DNA from: CAZTPJ01 sp964614515
GTDB lineage: Bacteria; Planctomycetota; Phycisphaerae; Phycisphaerales; UBA1924
Direction of reading: 5' to 3'
NCBI GenBank assembly: GCA_964614515.1
Contig: CAZTPJ010000032.1
Span: 1-38,250, forward strand
DNA: 38,250 nucleotides
The first letter of the stretch is position 1; each line of letters starts with the position of its first letter. Made by a program: the position numbers and the translations under genes. A model generated the notes under the pieces. It did no database searches and was not told where the DNA came from. It saw only the letters and a list, made by a program, of their open reading frames with translations. Positions 1 through 8,466 of this stretch are shown in pieces.

Positions 1-115
1 CGAGAATCGCGGGATTTTCAAGTTGGCGCATCACATCGCCCAGCGCGAGGTCCATCTCCTCAAGACGCCGAATCACCGCGGGTGGAAGTTGGTCAAGCAC
101 GTCGCTCATCGTCAT
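1..115 (-). CDS. Unknown protein, N-terminal fragment cut by window edge
   Basis: An open frame enters from the left edge on the minus strand and begins at ATG 115, or at ATG 109 two codons later. The visible 38 residues start MTMSDVLDQLPPAVIRRLEE and look helical, with no signal peptide. It lies 28 bp downstream of asd on the same strand, so co-transcription is likely. I do not recognise the family, and no strong ribosome binding site separates the two possible starts. Confidence 0.5.
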   Translation of the reverse strand, partial: MTMSDVLDQLPPAVIRRLEEMDLALGDVMRQLENPAIL

Positions 116-143
116 TTGCGAGCCTGTGTTCGCGGGCGTCGCT

Positions 144-1190
144 TCACTTCAGCAACGCCTCCGCGATCTGAATCGCGTTGAGCGCTGCGCCCTTGCGAAG
201 TTGATCGCCCGAGACAAAGAGATTGAATCCGCGATAACGACGCCCCGCGGGAGAGTCAGACGAATCCTGACTGTCATCCGGACGAATGCGGCCGACGAGG
301 ATGTCATCCGCTCCCGCGGCCTTGAGCGGCGTGGGAAACCGATTGCCCGCGCGGTCGTCGAGCACTTTCACACCCGGGGCCGACGCGAGCACATCCCGAA
401 TCTCCGCTTCCGTGGCCGGAGTTTTGAGCGTGATGTTGATCGACTCGCTGTGCGCCCGAAGGACTGGCACGCGAATGCACGTCGCCGTCATGCGCAGCGT
501 CGGATCGTTCCAGATCTTTCGCGATTCGTCGACCATCTTCTGTTCTTCGACATTTCGACCGGTTTCGGCATTGACGGCCGTATTGTGCGAAAACACGTTG
601 AAAGCGCACGGCTCGTTGAAGATTTTGGGTTCGGCTGATCGGCCCGCGAGCACGGCGGCGGACTGATCGATGAGTTCCTGCATCGCGGACGCCCCCGCGC
701 CGCTGGCGGCCTGATAGGTCGAGACGACGATGCGATCAATGCCGAAGGCCTGGCGAATCGGCGTCAGCGGCACGAGCATGATGATCGCCGAGCAGTTGGG
801 GTTCGCCACGATGCCCGGCTTGCCGCCAAGCACAGCCAACGCATCGCGATTGACCTCAGGCACGACCAACGGCCACGACGGGTCCATGCGAAACGCCGAG
901 GAGTTGTCCACGACCATTGCGCCCGCTTTGACCGCGACCGGCCCGAACTCGCGCGAGACGGACGCGCCGGCCGAGAACAACGCGAGGTCCACGCCCTTGA
1001 ACGCGTCGGACGAGATCGCCCGCACCGTGCGGGGTTCACCGCGATACGGCAGCGTCGAACCCGCGGATCGCGGCGAGGCCAGCAGCGTCAGATCACCGTG
1101 GGGAAACCGGCGCTGCTCCAGAATCGTGAGAAACTCGCGGCCGACGGCGCCCGTGGCGCCGACGATCGCGAGATGCGGAGACTTGTTCAT
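144..1190 (-). CDS. asd: Aspartate-semialdehyde dehydrogenase
   Basis: Predicted 348-residue cytosolic enzyme. It reduces aspartyl phosphate to aspartate semialdehyde with NADPH, the branch point to lysine/diaminopimelate, threonine and methionine. The NADP-binding loop GATGAVG is at residues 11-17. The catalytic cysteine is C133 in NPNCSA, followed by the SGAGASA segment. The catalytic His is H247 in RVPVLRAHS. Length fits the family. The frame stays open upstream to 1508, but homology begins at ATG 1190 (MNKSPHLAIVGATG), and the extension would overlap the divergent prenyl synthase gene. The intergenic stretch 1191-1300 should hold promoters for both divergent genes. Confidence 0.95.
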   Translation of the reverse strand: MNKSPHLAIVGATGAVGREFLTILEQRRFPHGDLTLLASPRSAGSTLPYRGEPRTVRAISSDAFKGVDLALFSAGASVSREFGPVAVKAGAMVVDNSSAFRMDPSWPLVVPEVNRDALAVLGGKPGIVANPNCSAIIMLVPLTPIRQAFGIDRIVVSTYQAASGAGASAMQELIDQSAAVLAGRSAEPKIFNEPCAFNVFSHNTAVNAETGRNVEEQKMVDESRKIWNDPTLRMTATCIRVPVLRAHSESINITLKTPATEAEIRDVLASAPGVKVLDDRAGNRFPTPLKAAGADDILVGRIRPDDSQDSSDSPAGRRYRGFNLFVSGDQLRKGAALNAIQIAEALLK

Positions 1191-1300
1191 GCCTGAGTGT
1201 AGCGAGGGTGGGGAAGGATCATCGCGCGGCGTGGGCGGCGAATAGGATTCCCGGCGCCTCATCGGCGCACGCCGCCCTGTCTTGATCCCCCGAGCCGCCC

Positions 1301-2341
1301 ATGCACACACTCCTGGATTCTGACGATTCCCTCCGGGCCATTCACGCGGACATCGACGCGGGCCTCGCGAATGTCCGCGCCCGGTTTGACGCGCAACTCG
1401 CCAGCGAACTTCCCCCCGTTCGCGAACTGTGCGACCATGTCCGCAGGTATCGCGGCAAGATGCTTCGCCCGACGCTCGTGCTGCTGTGCGGCATGGCGTG
1501 TGCGCCATCGCGCGAGGGAGAGCAAGGGGCGGGTGAGGTAACGCAGGATCACATCACGGCCGCGGCCGTGTGCGAGATGATTCATATGGCCACGCTGGTG
1601 CATGATGATGTGCTGGATGAGTCGGATGTTCGTCGCGGCGGGCCGACGCTGAATCGTCTGCGCGGCAATGAGGCGTCGGTGATCCTGGGCGACTATCTCA
1701 TTGCCGCGTCATATCACCTGTGTTCGCAGATCGCGGATCAATCGGTCTCGCTGCTGGTCGCGAAGGTGAGCATGACGCTGTGCGAGGGTGAACTGCTGCA
1801 ACTGCACCACCGCGATGACTATTCGCTTGATGAGCCGACGTACTTCGAGATCATCGAGCGCAAGACGGCCTCGCTGATTTCGCTGTCGTGTCGACTCGGC
1901 GCGAGGCTCAGCGGGGCCGAGGTGAACGTGTGCGATCGTCTGGCGGCGTTCGGATCGCGACTCGGCGTGGCGTTTCAGATTCAAGATGATTTGCTTGACC
2001 TCACGGGCGATCAGGCGAGCGTGGGCAAGAGCATTCAGAAGGACATCGCCAAGGGCAAACTGACATTGCCGGTGATTCATCATCTTGAGCAGGCCGTGCC
2101 GATCGAGCGCGGACGGTCGTTGCGCACGATCGAACGTGCGGCGTCAGGTGGTGACGAAGCGGAAGCCGCGGCCGGGGAACTGCTGATTCGGCTGCGTTCG
2201 ACACGATCGCTGGAGTATGCGCGAGGCATCGCGGAGCAACTCGTGGGCGACGCGAAGGACATGCTCGGTGGCCTTCCGCCCAGCGCTGCGCACCGAGCGT
2301 TGCTCGCCGCCGCGGAGGCCGTGGTGAACCGGAGTCGGTGA
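1301..2341 (+). CDS. Polyprenyl diphosphate synthase (trans-isoprenyl, long-chain type)
   Basis: 346 residues, all-helical isoprenyl synthase family. It condenses isopentenyl diphosphate onto an allylic diphosphate using Mg2+. The first aspartate-rich motif is DDVLD at residues 102-106 (in LVHDDVLDESD) and the second is DDLLD at 229-233 (in QIQDDLLD). RGKMLRPTLV near 51-60 is the conserved substrate-binding segment. Residues just before the first motif are small (MATLV), not aromatic as in farnesyl synthases. By known family rules this suggests a long product, such as a quinone side chain or lipid-carrier precursor. The exact chain length cannot be read. No clear Shine-Dalgarno precedes ATG 1301. 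It converges with fabI, leaving only 6 bp between stops. Confidence 0.9.
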   Translation: MHTLLDSDDSLRAIHADIDAGLANVRARFDAQLASELPPVRELCDHVRRYRGKMLRPTLVLLCGMACAPSREGEQGAGEVTQDHITAAAVCEMIHMATLVHDDVLDESDVRRGGPTLNRLRGNEASVILGDYLIAASYHLCSQIADQSVSLLVAKVSMTLCEGELLQLHHRDDYSLDEPTYFEIIERKTASLISLSCRLGARLSGAEVNVCDRLAAFGSRLGVAFQIQDDLLDLTGDQASVGKSIQKDIAKGKLTLPVIHHLEQAVPIERGRSLRTIERAASGGDEAEAAAGELLIRLRSTRSLEYARGIAEQLVGDAKDMLGGLPPSAAHRALLAAAEAVVNRSR

Positions 2342-2347
2342 CGCGGC

Positions 2348-3130
2348 TCACATCCCCAGAATATTCACGCCGCAGTCCACGAAGATCGTCTCGCCGGTAA
2401 TGCCGGCGGACAGGTCGCTGACGAGAAACGCGGCCGTGCCGCCGACGTCGGCCCCTTCGACGTTGCGTCGCAATGGGGCCTTGGTTTGGACGACATCGAT
2501 GATCGCATCGGTTCCGCCCACGGCCGAGGATGCCAGCGTGCGAAGATATCCGCCGGAAACCGCATTGACGCGAATGCGTTGCGGGCCGAGTTCGCTGGCG
2601 AGGTATCGCGTCGAGCATTCCAGCGCGGCCTTGGCCACGCCCATGATGTTGTATCCCGGCACGACCTTGTCCCCGCCGTAATACGACATGCACAAGATCG
2701 ACCCGCCGGTTCGTGCCATCATGGGCCGCGCGCGGTGGGCCATGGCCACGAGCGTGTAGGCGGAGATGTCGATGGCGGAGAGGTACGCCTGTCGCGGCGT
2801 TTCGATAAACTTGCCGGGCTGGAGCCACTCGCGATCGGCGAACGCGATCGAATGCACCAGGAAGTGCATCGCATCGAACGATTCGGCATACTTCGTGAAG
2901 GCCGCGTCGATGTCCTCATCGCGCGAGGCATCCAGCGGCGCAAGCCACGGGTTGGCGATGCCGAGTTCCTCGACGGCCTTGCGCGTGCGCCGCTCGTTCT
3001 TTTCGCCGGGCAGGTGCGTGAAGGCGCATCGAGCGCCGTGATCGGTCAGCGCCTTGGCGATGTGCCAGGCGTATGAGCGGTCATTGGCGATGCCGACGAT
3101 CAGGCCAGTCTTTCCGGTGAGCAGTCCCAT
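2348..3130 (-). CDS. fabI: Enoyl-[acyl-carrier-protein] reductase (NADH), FabI type
   Basis: 260 residues, short-chain dehydrogenase fold. It catalyses the last reduction of each type II fatty-acid elongation cycle. The start MGLLTGKTGLIVGIANDRSY carries the FabI-type NAD-binding loop. The FabI catalytic pair is Tyr160-x6-Lys167 (GYNIMGVAK), with an upstream Tyr at 150-151, and the C-terminal GxFVDCGVNI-like segment is present. ATG 3130 is preceded by GGAGG at good spacing. The open frame continues upstream to 4540, but that part is antisense to the NadC-BirA gene and has no homology. Inhibitor sensitivity cannot be judged from sequence. Confidence 0.95.
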   Translation of the reverse strand: MGLLTGKTGLIVGIANDRSYAWHIAKALTDHGARCAFTHLPGEKNERRTRKAVEELGIANPWLAPLDASRDEDIDAAFTKYAESFDAMHFLVHSIAFADREWLQPGKFIETPRQAYLSAIDISAYTLVAMAHRARPMMARTGGSILCMSYYGGDKVVPGYNIMGVAKAALECSTRYLASELGPQRIRVNAVSGGYLRTLASSAVGGTDAIIDVVQTKAPLRRNVEGADVGGTAAFLVSDLSAGITGETIFVDCGVNILGM

Positions 3131-3244
3131 GACGACCTCCGTGGTTGCGGCGCGATGCGCCGCGATCGGGGAATTGCGGGGCAAGCGAGAGAATCCGATG
3201 CAGAGTGTACGACGCCTGCGCCGCCGCGCATAGGATCGGTCCGG

Positions 3245-5092
3245 ATGGAACCGCACACCCGCACAGGACGCGCGGATCTCAATGCACTTTCGCTGCCGGA
3301 GGCATATGCCGCGCTCGCACGGGGGGGGGCGATTCGACGCCTGCTGGAACTCGCTCGCGATGAGGACCTCGGACCCGACGAGCCCGTGGCACCCGGCCCG
3401 GGAGATCGCCCGCGACGACGCGTCGGCGATGTCACAACGGGCGCGTGCATTCGTGCGGATCGGCGTGTGGTCGCGGCCGTCACGGCGCGACAGGCGGGCG
3501 TGGCCGCGGGGCTTGCGGGCGTTCGAGACGTGCTCGACGTGTTCGCGCCGGGCGTGGAACACGAGCCGGCGCTTCGCGATGGCGAGCGATTCAGCGCGGG
3601 CGATGTGTTGTGCGTGCTGCGCGGGCCGATGGATGAGATCCTCGAAGTCGAACGCACGCTGCTGAATCTGATCGGCCGCCTTTCGGGCATCGCGACGCTC
3701 ACGTTCGAGCATGTCCGCGCCCTGGGCGCCGATGTTCGCGCCAAGATCTTCGACACGCGCAAGACCACGCCGGGTCTGCGCGTGCTGGAAAAGTATGCCG
3801 TGCGATGCGGCGGCGGATATTGCCATCGCCTGGGCCTGCATGATGCGATGCTCATCAAGGACAATCACCTCGCGGGGGTGTCGGTCGAGGAATTGCCTGA
3901 TTTCGTGGCACGCGCCGTCGCAGAAGCACGGGCCGCCACCTCCGAGCCATTGAGTTTCATCGAAGTTGAAGCCGACTCCTTCGCGCAGTTCCAAGCGCTG
4001 TCGCGTTTGCCCGTTGGCGTGGTTGATGTCATTCTCCTGGACAACTTCTGGCCGCAGAGTCAGGATGGCTACACGTTGCGCGACGCGGTGATGCTTCGGG
4101 ATGTGCTTCGAATGGGCGTTGAACTTGAAGCGTCGGGAGGTGTGCGCCTCGACAATCTTCGCGAGATCGGCGAGTCGGGCATCGATCGAATCAGCATCGG
4201 CGCGCTCACGCACCAGGCGCGGTCGGTCGATGTCGCCCTGGACATCGTCGAGTCCGGCGCGACAACGACCGTCGTCGAAACACCGCGAGAGGACGTGTCC
4301 TCGTGGGCGGGCGTGCTGGAGCGGGATCTTACGGCCATGGGCGTTTCGTGCATCAGCCGCGTTCGCGTGATGGATGAGGTCGAGTCCACGCAGGATGCGG
4401 CCGAACAGGCGGCCGATGGTGTGCCGGGCTTGATGGTCATCGCGGGTCGTCAGCGCGCCGGGCGCGGACGGCTCGGGCGAACGTGGAGCGATGGCGACGG
4501 GCGAGGACTGGCCGTGACGTTCGTGCTTGACGCCAACCAATGCGACGCGGGTCTTGTGGCGCTGACGGCCGGTGTCGCGTGCGCGATGTCGGCCGAACGA
4601 TCGTTGCCTGAATCCGGCCCGCGATCCGGGCGTCGCCGGCTCGGCATTCGCTGGCCGAATGATGTTGTTGACCGAACCACGGGACGCAAACTCGCGGGCG
4701 TGCTGATCGAGCGACGGGGCGATCTGCTGCTGGTGGGGATCGGGATCAACGTGTCGCAGCGCGCGGAAGATTGGCCCGCGGACCTTCGAGAGACGGCGAT
4801 CTCATTGGCCGAATGCGGATCTGTGCTGGATCGGTTGAGTGTGCTTCGTGTCCTGTTGGCGACGCTTGACTCATGCCTGCGCCTCGCGCCCGAGGCGCTG
4901 ATCGAAGCGTGGATGCAGCGCGACGTGCTGGTCGGCGACGAGGGAACATTCGTCGTCGGTGGACATGAACTCACCGGGCGAGTCCTCGCGATCGAACCCA
5001 CGCTGGAACTGATCATCCGCACGCCGGACGGCGAACGCCACAGATTGCCGGCGGCGACGACCACGCTGCTGCGTTCGGGAATGTCCGCCTGA
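3245..5092 (+). CDS. NadC-BirA fusion: nicotinate-nucleotide pyrophosphorylase + biotin-protein ligase
   Basis: 615 residues with two complete enzyme modules in one frame. Residues about 20-335 are quinolinate phosphoribosyltransferase, which makes nicotinate mononucleotide in de novo NAD synthesis. It shows VGDVTT (60-65), NLIGRLSGIAT (141-151), TRKTTPGLR (171-179), HRLGLHDAMLIKDNH (194-208) and the SGGV phosphate-binding turn (298-301). Residues about 370-615 are a class I biotin-protein ligase: the biotinyl-AMP loop GRGRLGR (406-412), RWPND (469-473), K482 in RKLAGVLIE, GIGINV (498-503) and the small C-terminal beta domain. There is no N-terminal helix-turn-helix, so it is an enzyme only, not a bio-operon repressor. 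The start is set at ATG 3245 because NadC similarity begins soon after; the frame extends to 3155. A G9 run at 3321-3329 lies near the 5' end. Confidence 0.9.
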   Translation: MEPHTRTGRADLNALSLPEAYAALARGGAIRRLLELARDEDLGPDEPVAPGPGDRPRRRVGDVTTGACIRADRRVVAAVTARQAGVAAGLAGVRDVLDVFAPGVEHEPALRDGERFSAGDVLCVLRGPMDEILEVERTLLNLIGRLSGIATLTFEHVRALGADVRAKIFDTRKTTPGLRVLEKYAVRCGGGYCHRLGLHDAMLIKDNHLAGVSVEELPDFVARAVAEARAATSEPLSFIEVEADSFAQFQALSRLPVGVVDVILLDNFWPQSQDGYTLRDAVMLRDVLRMGVELEASGGVRLDNLREIGESGIDRISIGALTHQARSVDVALDIVESGATTTVVETPREDVSSWAGVLERDLTAMGVSCISRVRVMDEVESTQDAAEQAADGVPGLMVIAGRQRAGRGRLGRTWSDGDGRGLAVTFVLDANQCDAGLVALTAGVACAMSAERSLPESGPRSGRRRLGIRWPNDVVDRTTGRKLAGVLIERRGDLLLVGIGINVSQRAEDWPADLRETAISLAECGSVLDRLSVLRVLLATLDSCLRLAPEALIEAWMQRDVLVGDEGTFVVGGHELTGRVLAIEPTLELIIRTPDGERHRLPAATTTLLRSGMSA

Positions 5093-5104
5093 CGGCACGT
5101 CTCG

Positions 5105-5665
5105 TCACCAGACTTTGCGCAGCGCTTCGAAGCGATGACGCTCCCGCCAGACCGGTTCTCCCGCTTTCAGGTTCTGGACGTTCTCTTCGATGATGACCGG
5201 CTTCTCGATTCGAGGCAGCAGCCAGATGCCATACGGCGTGACAGAGGCCGCGCCGCCATCGCCGCCGAATCCGGCGGTCTGAAATGAGTACGAATCGAAG
5301 CGAACCACGACCGCGTCGTCGGTTTCGTGAATGCTCTTGACGATCTCGCCATCGCTGTTGACGTCGGAACCGCGAAAATACGCGACAACCATGTGCCGCC
5401 CAAAGTCGATCTCCGGGATGACCTGCCCCGATCCGTGCGCCACCAGCCGTTCGCCCTTGCCCCCGGTGTGTCGCGACCACAGGTCTCGCCATTGATCGCG
5501 GGTCGTGATGAGGACAAATTCCGACTCGGCGATGGCGCTGCGCGGACCGGACCACGAAACAATCGGACGGGTCACCACCGCATCATCGGCGACGGGTCTC
5601 ATCGCGACCGTCACGGCCGCGAGCGGAGCCAACGCGAACAGGCAAAGCCACATGCGACGATTCAT
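5105..5665 (-). CDS. Secreted protein resembling PrcB-like domain
   Basis: 186 residues. An N-terminal signal peptide or anchor (MNRRMWLCLFALAPLAAV) indicates export. The body has the pattern of small PrcB-like domains: a Trp-containing helix (RDQWRDLWSRHTGG), then PEIDFGRHMVVAYFRG, then beta strands and a conserved VIIEENVQ near the end. That assignment is by resemblance only. PrcB proteins stabilise surface proteases in spirochaetes, but nothing nearby supports such a role. ATG 5665 has an excellent AAGGAGG 6 bases upstream. It converges with the NadC-BirA gene (12 bp apart). Confidence 0.55.
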   Translation of the reverse strand: MNRRMWLCLFALAPLAAVTVAMRPVADDAVVTRPIVSWSGPRSAIAESEFVLITTRDQWRDLWSRHTGGKGERLVAHGSGQVIPEIDFGRHMVVAYFRGSDVNSDGEIVKSIHETDDAVVVRFDSYSFQTAGFGGDGGAASVTPYGIWLLPRIEKPVIIEENVQNLKAGEPVWRERHRFEALRKVW

Positions 5666-5797
5666 GTCAAACCTCCTTGCGGGTGCGAGTCAATCAATGT
5701 ATCGGCTCGCGCCGGCGCAGGTTGTAACGGGTGCGCAACAGCCGAGTCGCGCCGCTGGCGACTAAAGGTGCGATTCATGTCGCAGCGACCGCGCACA

Positions 5798-5818
5798 GGC
5801 GAGACGCCCACCCCACCG
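5798..5818 (+). repeat. REP-like intergenic motif, copy 1
   Basis: The 21-mer from 5798 (GGCGAGACGCCCACCCCACC plus G) matches 19 of 21 bases at 18089-18109, also intergenic. GGCG-AGA-CGCC can form a short hairpin. It sits in the 174-bp gap between the PrcB-like and DUF899 genes. Dispersed motifs of this kind are common in GC-rich planctomycete intergenic DNA, but two copies are not enough to call a family. Confidence 0.4.
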
Positions 5819-5839
5819 AGTGCTGACAGGCCGGGTTGG

Positions 5840-6406
5840 TCAGTAGGCGTATTTGGGACGCCAGTCGTTGGGGCCGTCGGCCAGCAGATCGAGGAAACTC
5901 CACACAGCGCAGAAATCGTCGCCGGGTCCGAAGCCTGCGCCGGCGATCTGCTCGATCCGGCCGTCGGGTCGCTTGCGATAGGTCGTCGTGCCGGGCCAGG
6001 GCGTGCCATCGTCTGCGTCGAGCTTCCACACATCCTGATGGAACGTCGTTCCATGCGATGAAACGCACGGGAAGTTCCATCCGCGCGAGGTGGCGAACTC
6101 TCGCAGCACATCCGGTTCATCGGGCGACACCAGAACAAAGCCGGCGCGGTCCTTCAGATGCTTGGACAAGCCGATGAACCCATCCGCCCACATCGTACAG
6201 TATGAACACTTGCGGCCCATGTTGTGGACGACGATCAGGTCCGACTTGCCACCAAACAAATCGGACAAACGGACGCGCGAGCCATCGGGACGGGTGAACT
6301 CGTAATCTTTGTCGAGCAGTTTGGCCGGCTGCTGCTTCTTCGCATCGAGCAGGCGCTTCTTCGCATCGAGCACCGCTTGCTCAAGTGCTTCGATCTCTTT
6401 GGACAT
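5840..6406 (-). CDS. DUF899-family thioredoxin-like protein
   Basis: 188 residues with no signal peptide. A short coiled N-terminus (residues 1-30) is followed by a thioredoxin-like fold. Family marks are YEFTRPDGSRVRLSDLF, HNMGRKCSYCTMW with a C67-x2-C70 pair at the redox position, and a C-terminal half ending GPNDWRPKYAY. Members are annotated as dithiol-disulfide oxidoreductase-like, with no settled substrate. The start is ATG 6406, with AGGGAG about 8 bases upstream. The frame extends to 6523, but the extra residues do not resemble the family. It is divergent from the FMN reductase gene across 140 bp, so both promoters are expected in 6407-6546. Confidence 0.85.
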   Translation of the reverse strand: MSKEIEALEQAVLDAKKRLLDAKKQQPAKLLDKDYEFTRPDGSRVRLSDLFGGKSDLIVVHNMGRKCSYCTMWADGFIGLSKHLKDRAGFVLVSPDEPDVLREFATSRGWNFPCVSSHGTTFHQDVWKLDADDGTPWPGTTTYRKRPDGRIEQIAGAGFGPGDDFCAVWSFLDLLADGPNDWRPKYAY

Positions 6407-6546
6407 GGTGTCGCTCCCTGATGGTGTGTGCGTGCGCGTCGGCTCAAGCCAAACTGCGGTGCTGTCGCGAATGATCTGGCGGTCCACGTCAATCGTGCGT
6501 AACCTAGGCAATCGACCGATCATCCTGACTTGCCGGGGATTGTACC

Positions 6547-7119
6547 ATGCCGAAGATTCTCGCGTTTGCCGGTAGCGCTCGTGAAGGCTCGTTCAATGTT
6601 CGCCTGGTTCGTGCGGGGATGGAGGCCGTGCGCAGCGCGGGCGGCGACGTGACACTCGTTGACTTTCGCGAGTTTCCCATGCCGCTGTACGATGGCGACC
6701 TGGAAGCGGCGCAAGGCCTGCCGCCGCACGCCAAGCGGTTCAAGGAGTTGATGAAGCAGCATCACGGGCTGCTGATCGCATCGCCGGAGTACAACAGTTC
6801 GATCTCGCCGCTGCTGAAAAACGCGATCGACTGGGCGAGTCGCGCTGAACCCGGCGATCAGGGCATGGTCGCGTTCAGCGGCAAGGTCGCGGCCCTGATT
6901 TCGGCCTCGCCCAGCGCGCTCGGCGGCGTGCGCGGACTGGCGGCGTTGCGATCGATCCTCGGGAACATCGGCGTGATCGTGCTGCCGGAACAGTTGATCG
7001 TGCCGCAGGCGGACAAGGCTTTTGGGGATGATGGCTCGCTGAAGGAGGATCGCCATCGAACTTCGCTGGGCAGAATCGCGTCGCGCCTGGTCCAGGTCAC
7101 GACGCGCGTCGAGGCGTAA
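6547..7119 (+). CDS. NADPH-dependent FMN reductase (flavodoxin-like)
   Basis: 190 residues, flavodoxin fold. The FMN phosphate-binding loop is GSAREGS (9-15) and the isoalloxazine-binding motif is PEYN (80-83) within SPEYNSSISPLLKNAIDW, typical of the ChrR/SsuE/azoreductase group. Such enzymes reduce quinones, azo dyes, chromate or free flavin; the substrate here is unknown. It is divergent from the redox DUF899 gene, which may hint at a shared redox-stress role, but that is only inference. GGGGA lies upstream of ATG 6547. Confidence 0.9.
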   Translation: MPKILAFAGSAREGSFNVRLVRAGMEAVRSAGGDVTLVDFREFPMPLYDGDLEAAQGLPPHAKRFKELMKQHHGLLIASPEYNSSISPLLKNAIDWASRAEPGDQGMVAFSGKVAALISASPSALGGVRGLAALRSILGNIGVIVLPEQLIVPQADKAFGDDGSLKEDRHRTSLGRIASRLVQVTTRVEA

Positions 7120-7184
7120 ACGCGGGTTCATCGCGATCACGCGGTGGCATGATGATGAGCACCGTCGGTGTGCGTGCGCTTCTG

Positions 7185-8243
7185 TTATTGCGACAGTTCG
7201 AGCGTCTTGCGGCACTCATCCATCAATGGCTGCAAGTGCGTCAACGACGTCTTGACATCCATCGTCGCCGCCAGCGACTCGGCTGCCGTTTCCGCGAGTT
7301 TCGCCACACTTGCCCCGCCGCCCGCCTTGATCTGAAGACAGAGCATCGCGGCCGTCATGGCGTCCTGGCGATCCACGGCCTCCTGAAGGTCTTCGAGGCG
7401 TTGCTGGATGAGTTCGACCGCCCTTTGTTCCCCTCCCCCCCCACCTGACTCGCAGGCCTCGTCCGCCTCTCCACGTTCGCGCGAGGAAGACCCGACGGCG
7501 AGGAAGCCCCCGATGGCGCGGAGCAACGAGTCCTGGTCGATCGGCTTGCTCAGGACGCCGCCGCAGCGACATCGACGAATGATCGCCTGCGTCGCGGGCG
7601 ATGCGTCTGAGGTCACGGCGATGATGGGACAGAGTTTCGCGCCGGACTTGACGGCCGATCGCACGGCTTCCCAGGTCGCCTCGACGAGCGTGACATCACA
7701 CAGGATCAGGTCGCACCCCGCGCGGATCGCCTGTCCCGCCTCTTCGACATCCCCCGCCACCGTCAGCGTCATCGCGGACTGGGCGAGCATGTGCCTGACC
7801 TGGGCGCGATCCCCGGCCGCGGGGTCAACATAGAGCACGCGCCCGGCGATGGAGGCGCTATCGGTGTTGGCATCGCGCTTGGCGACGCTCTTGGTGTCAA
7901 GCGAACTCTTGAAGATAATGCCGACCTCGTGCAGCATTTTGTAGATGTGCCGACAGCGGACCACCTTGCCCTCGACCATGACCGATCCGCCCGAGGTCGG
8001 CAATGCCACGCGGCACGCCGAGCCGGGGTAGAGAAATGCCGCGTGCAGCACTGACATTCCGCCCTGCGAAATGTTCCGGCCCGCCACTGTCACCTGCGAC
8101 CAGCCTCCGTCGGGGCGCTGAATCTGCATGTCGATACATTCGTGGCGATACGGCCGGCGATCATGGGCGCGGCGCTGCTTTGAGGCGCCAGAATCGCCCG
8201 AGTCCAGTTCATCAAGCAGAGCCTCCAACTGCCGCCGATTCAT
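7185..8243 (-). CDS. PilZ domain - response-regulator receiver - degenerate Hpt-like protein
   Basis: 352 residues, cytosolic. Residues about 20-115 are a PilZ domain with both cyclic-di-GMP contacts: R25-x3-R29 and N57-x-S59-x2-G62. Residues about 133-250 are a receiver: phospho-acceptor D183 (ILCDV), T211 and K233 (LSKPID) are present, but the usual acidic pair is reduced to D140 followed by Pro. A Gly-rich linker (about 267-271, encoded by a C8 tract at 7435-7442) leads to about 78 helical residues that resemble an Hpt domain. In them the phosphorylated His is replaced by Leu303 (CLQIKAGG where AHxLKGxx is expected). The start is ATG 8243, where PilZ-type sequence begins (MNRRQLEALL); the open frame continues upstream without homology. 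A role integrating c-di-GMP with a phosphorelay is inferred. Confidence 0.8.
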   Translation of the reverse strand: MNRRQLEALLDELDSGDSGASKQRRAHDRRPYRHECIDMQIQRPDGGWSQVTVAGRNISQGGMSVLHAAFLYPGSACRVALPTSGGSVMVEGKVVRCRHIYKMLHEVGIIFKSSLDTKSVAKRDANTDSASIAGRVLYVDPAAGDRAQVRHMLAQSAMTLTVAGDVEEAGQAIRAGCDLILCDVTLVEATWEAVRSAVKSGAKLCPIIAVTSDASPATQAIIRRCRCGGVLSKPIDQDSLLRAIGGFLAVGSSSRERGEADEACESGGGGGEQRAVELIQQRLEDLQEAVDRQDAMTAAMLCLQIKAGGGASVAKLAETAAESLAATMDVKTSLTHLQPLMDECRKTLELSQ

Positions 8244-8386
8244 GCTCACGGTGTGGTTCCCGGTCAACCCGCGACACGGGCCGCGCTCAGCGAAAGCCCG
8301 TCTCGCCGTGGGTTCTATCGTGAGTTCAAGCCCCCATGTTGAGGCGTCGAAGCCCGAAAGCCGCTTGCCGAAGTGGCGAGGCCTTA

Positions 8387-8409
8387 CGGGATACCCGAGT
8401 CTTATCCCG
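8387..8409. promoter_or_regulatory. Inverted repeat in the divergent intergenic region
   Basis: A perfect 7-bp stem CGGGATA/TATCCCG surrounds a 9-base loop. It lies 58 bp before the GTG start of the LptD-like gene, within the 223-bp gap 8244-8466 that separates it from the divergent PilZ gene. It could be an operator or an RNA hairpin in the leader. No T-run follows, so it is not an intrinsic terminator. Confidence 0.3.
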
Positions 8410-8466
8410 GGTTGTGTCCGCACGCCGAACCCGGTAGCATCGGCCCACCCTTTGAGGACCGATAGC

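Noticed and set aside
3131..4540. Minus-strand upstream extension of the fabI frame to a 730-codon frame
   Set aside because: It is antisense to the NadC-BirA gene, has no recognisable domain, and FabI homology begins at ATG 3130 with its own ribosome binding site.
7120..7184. Intrinsic terminator between the convergent FMN reductase and PilZ genes
   Set aside because: No stable stem followed by a T-run is visible on either strand.
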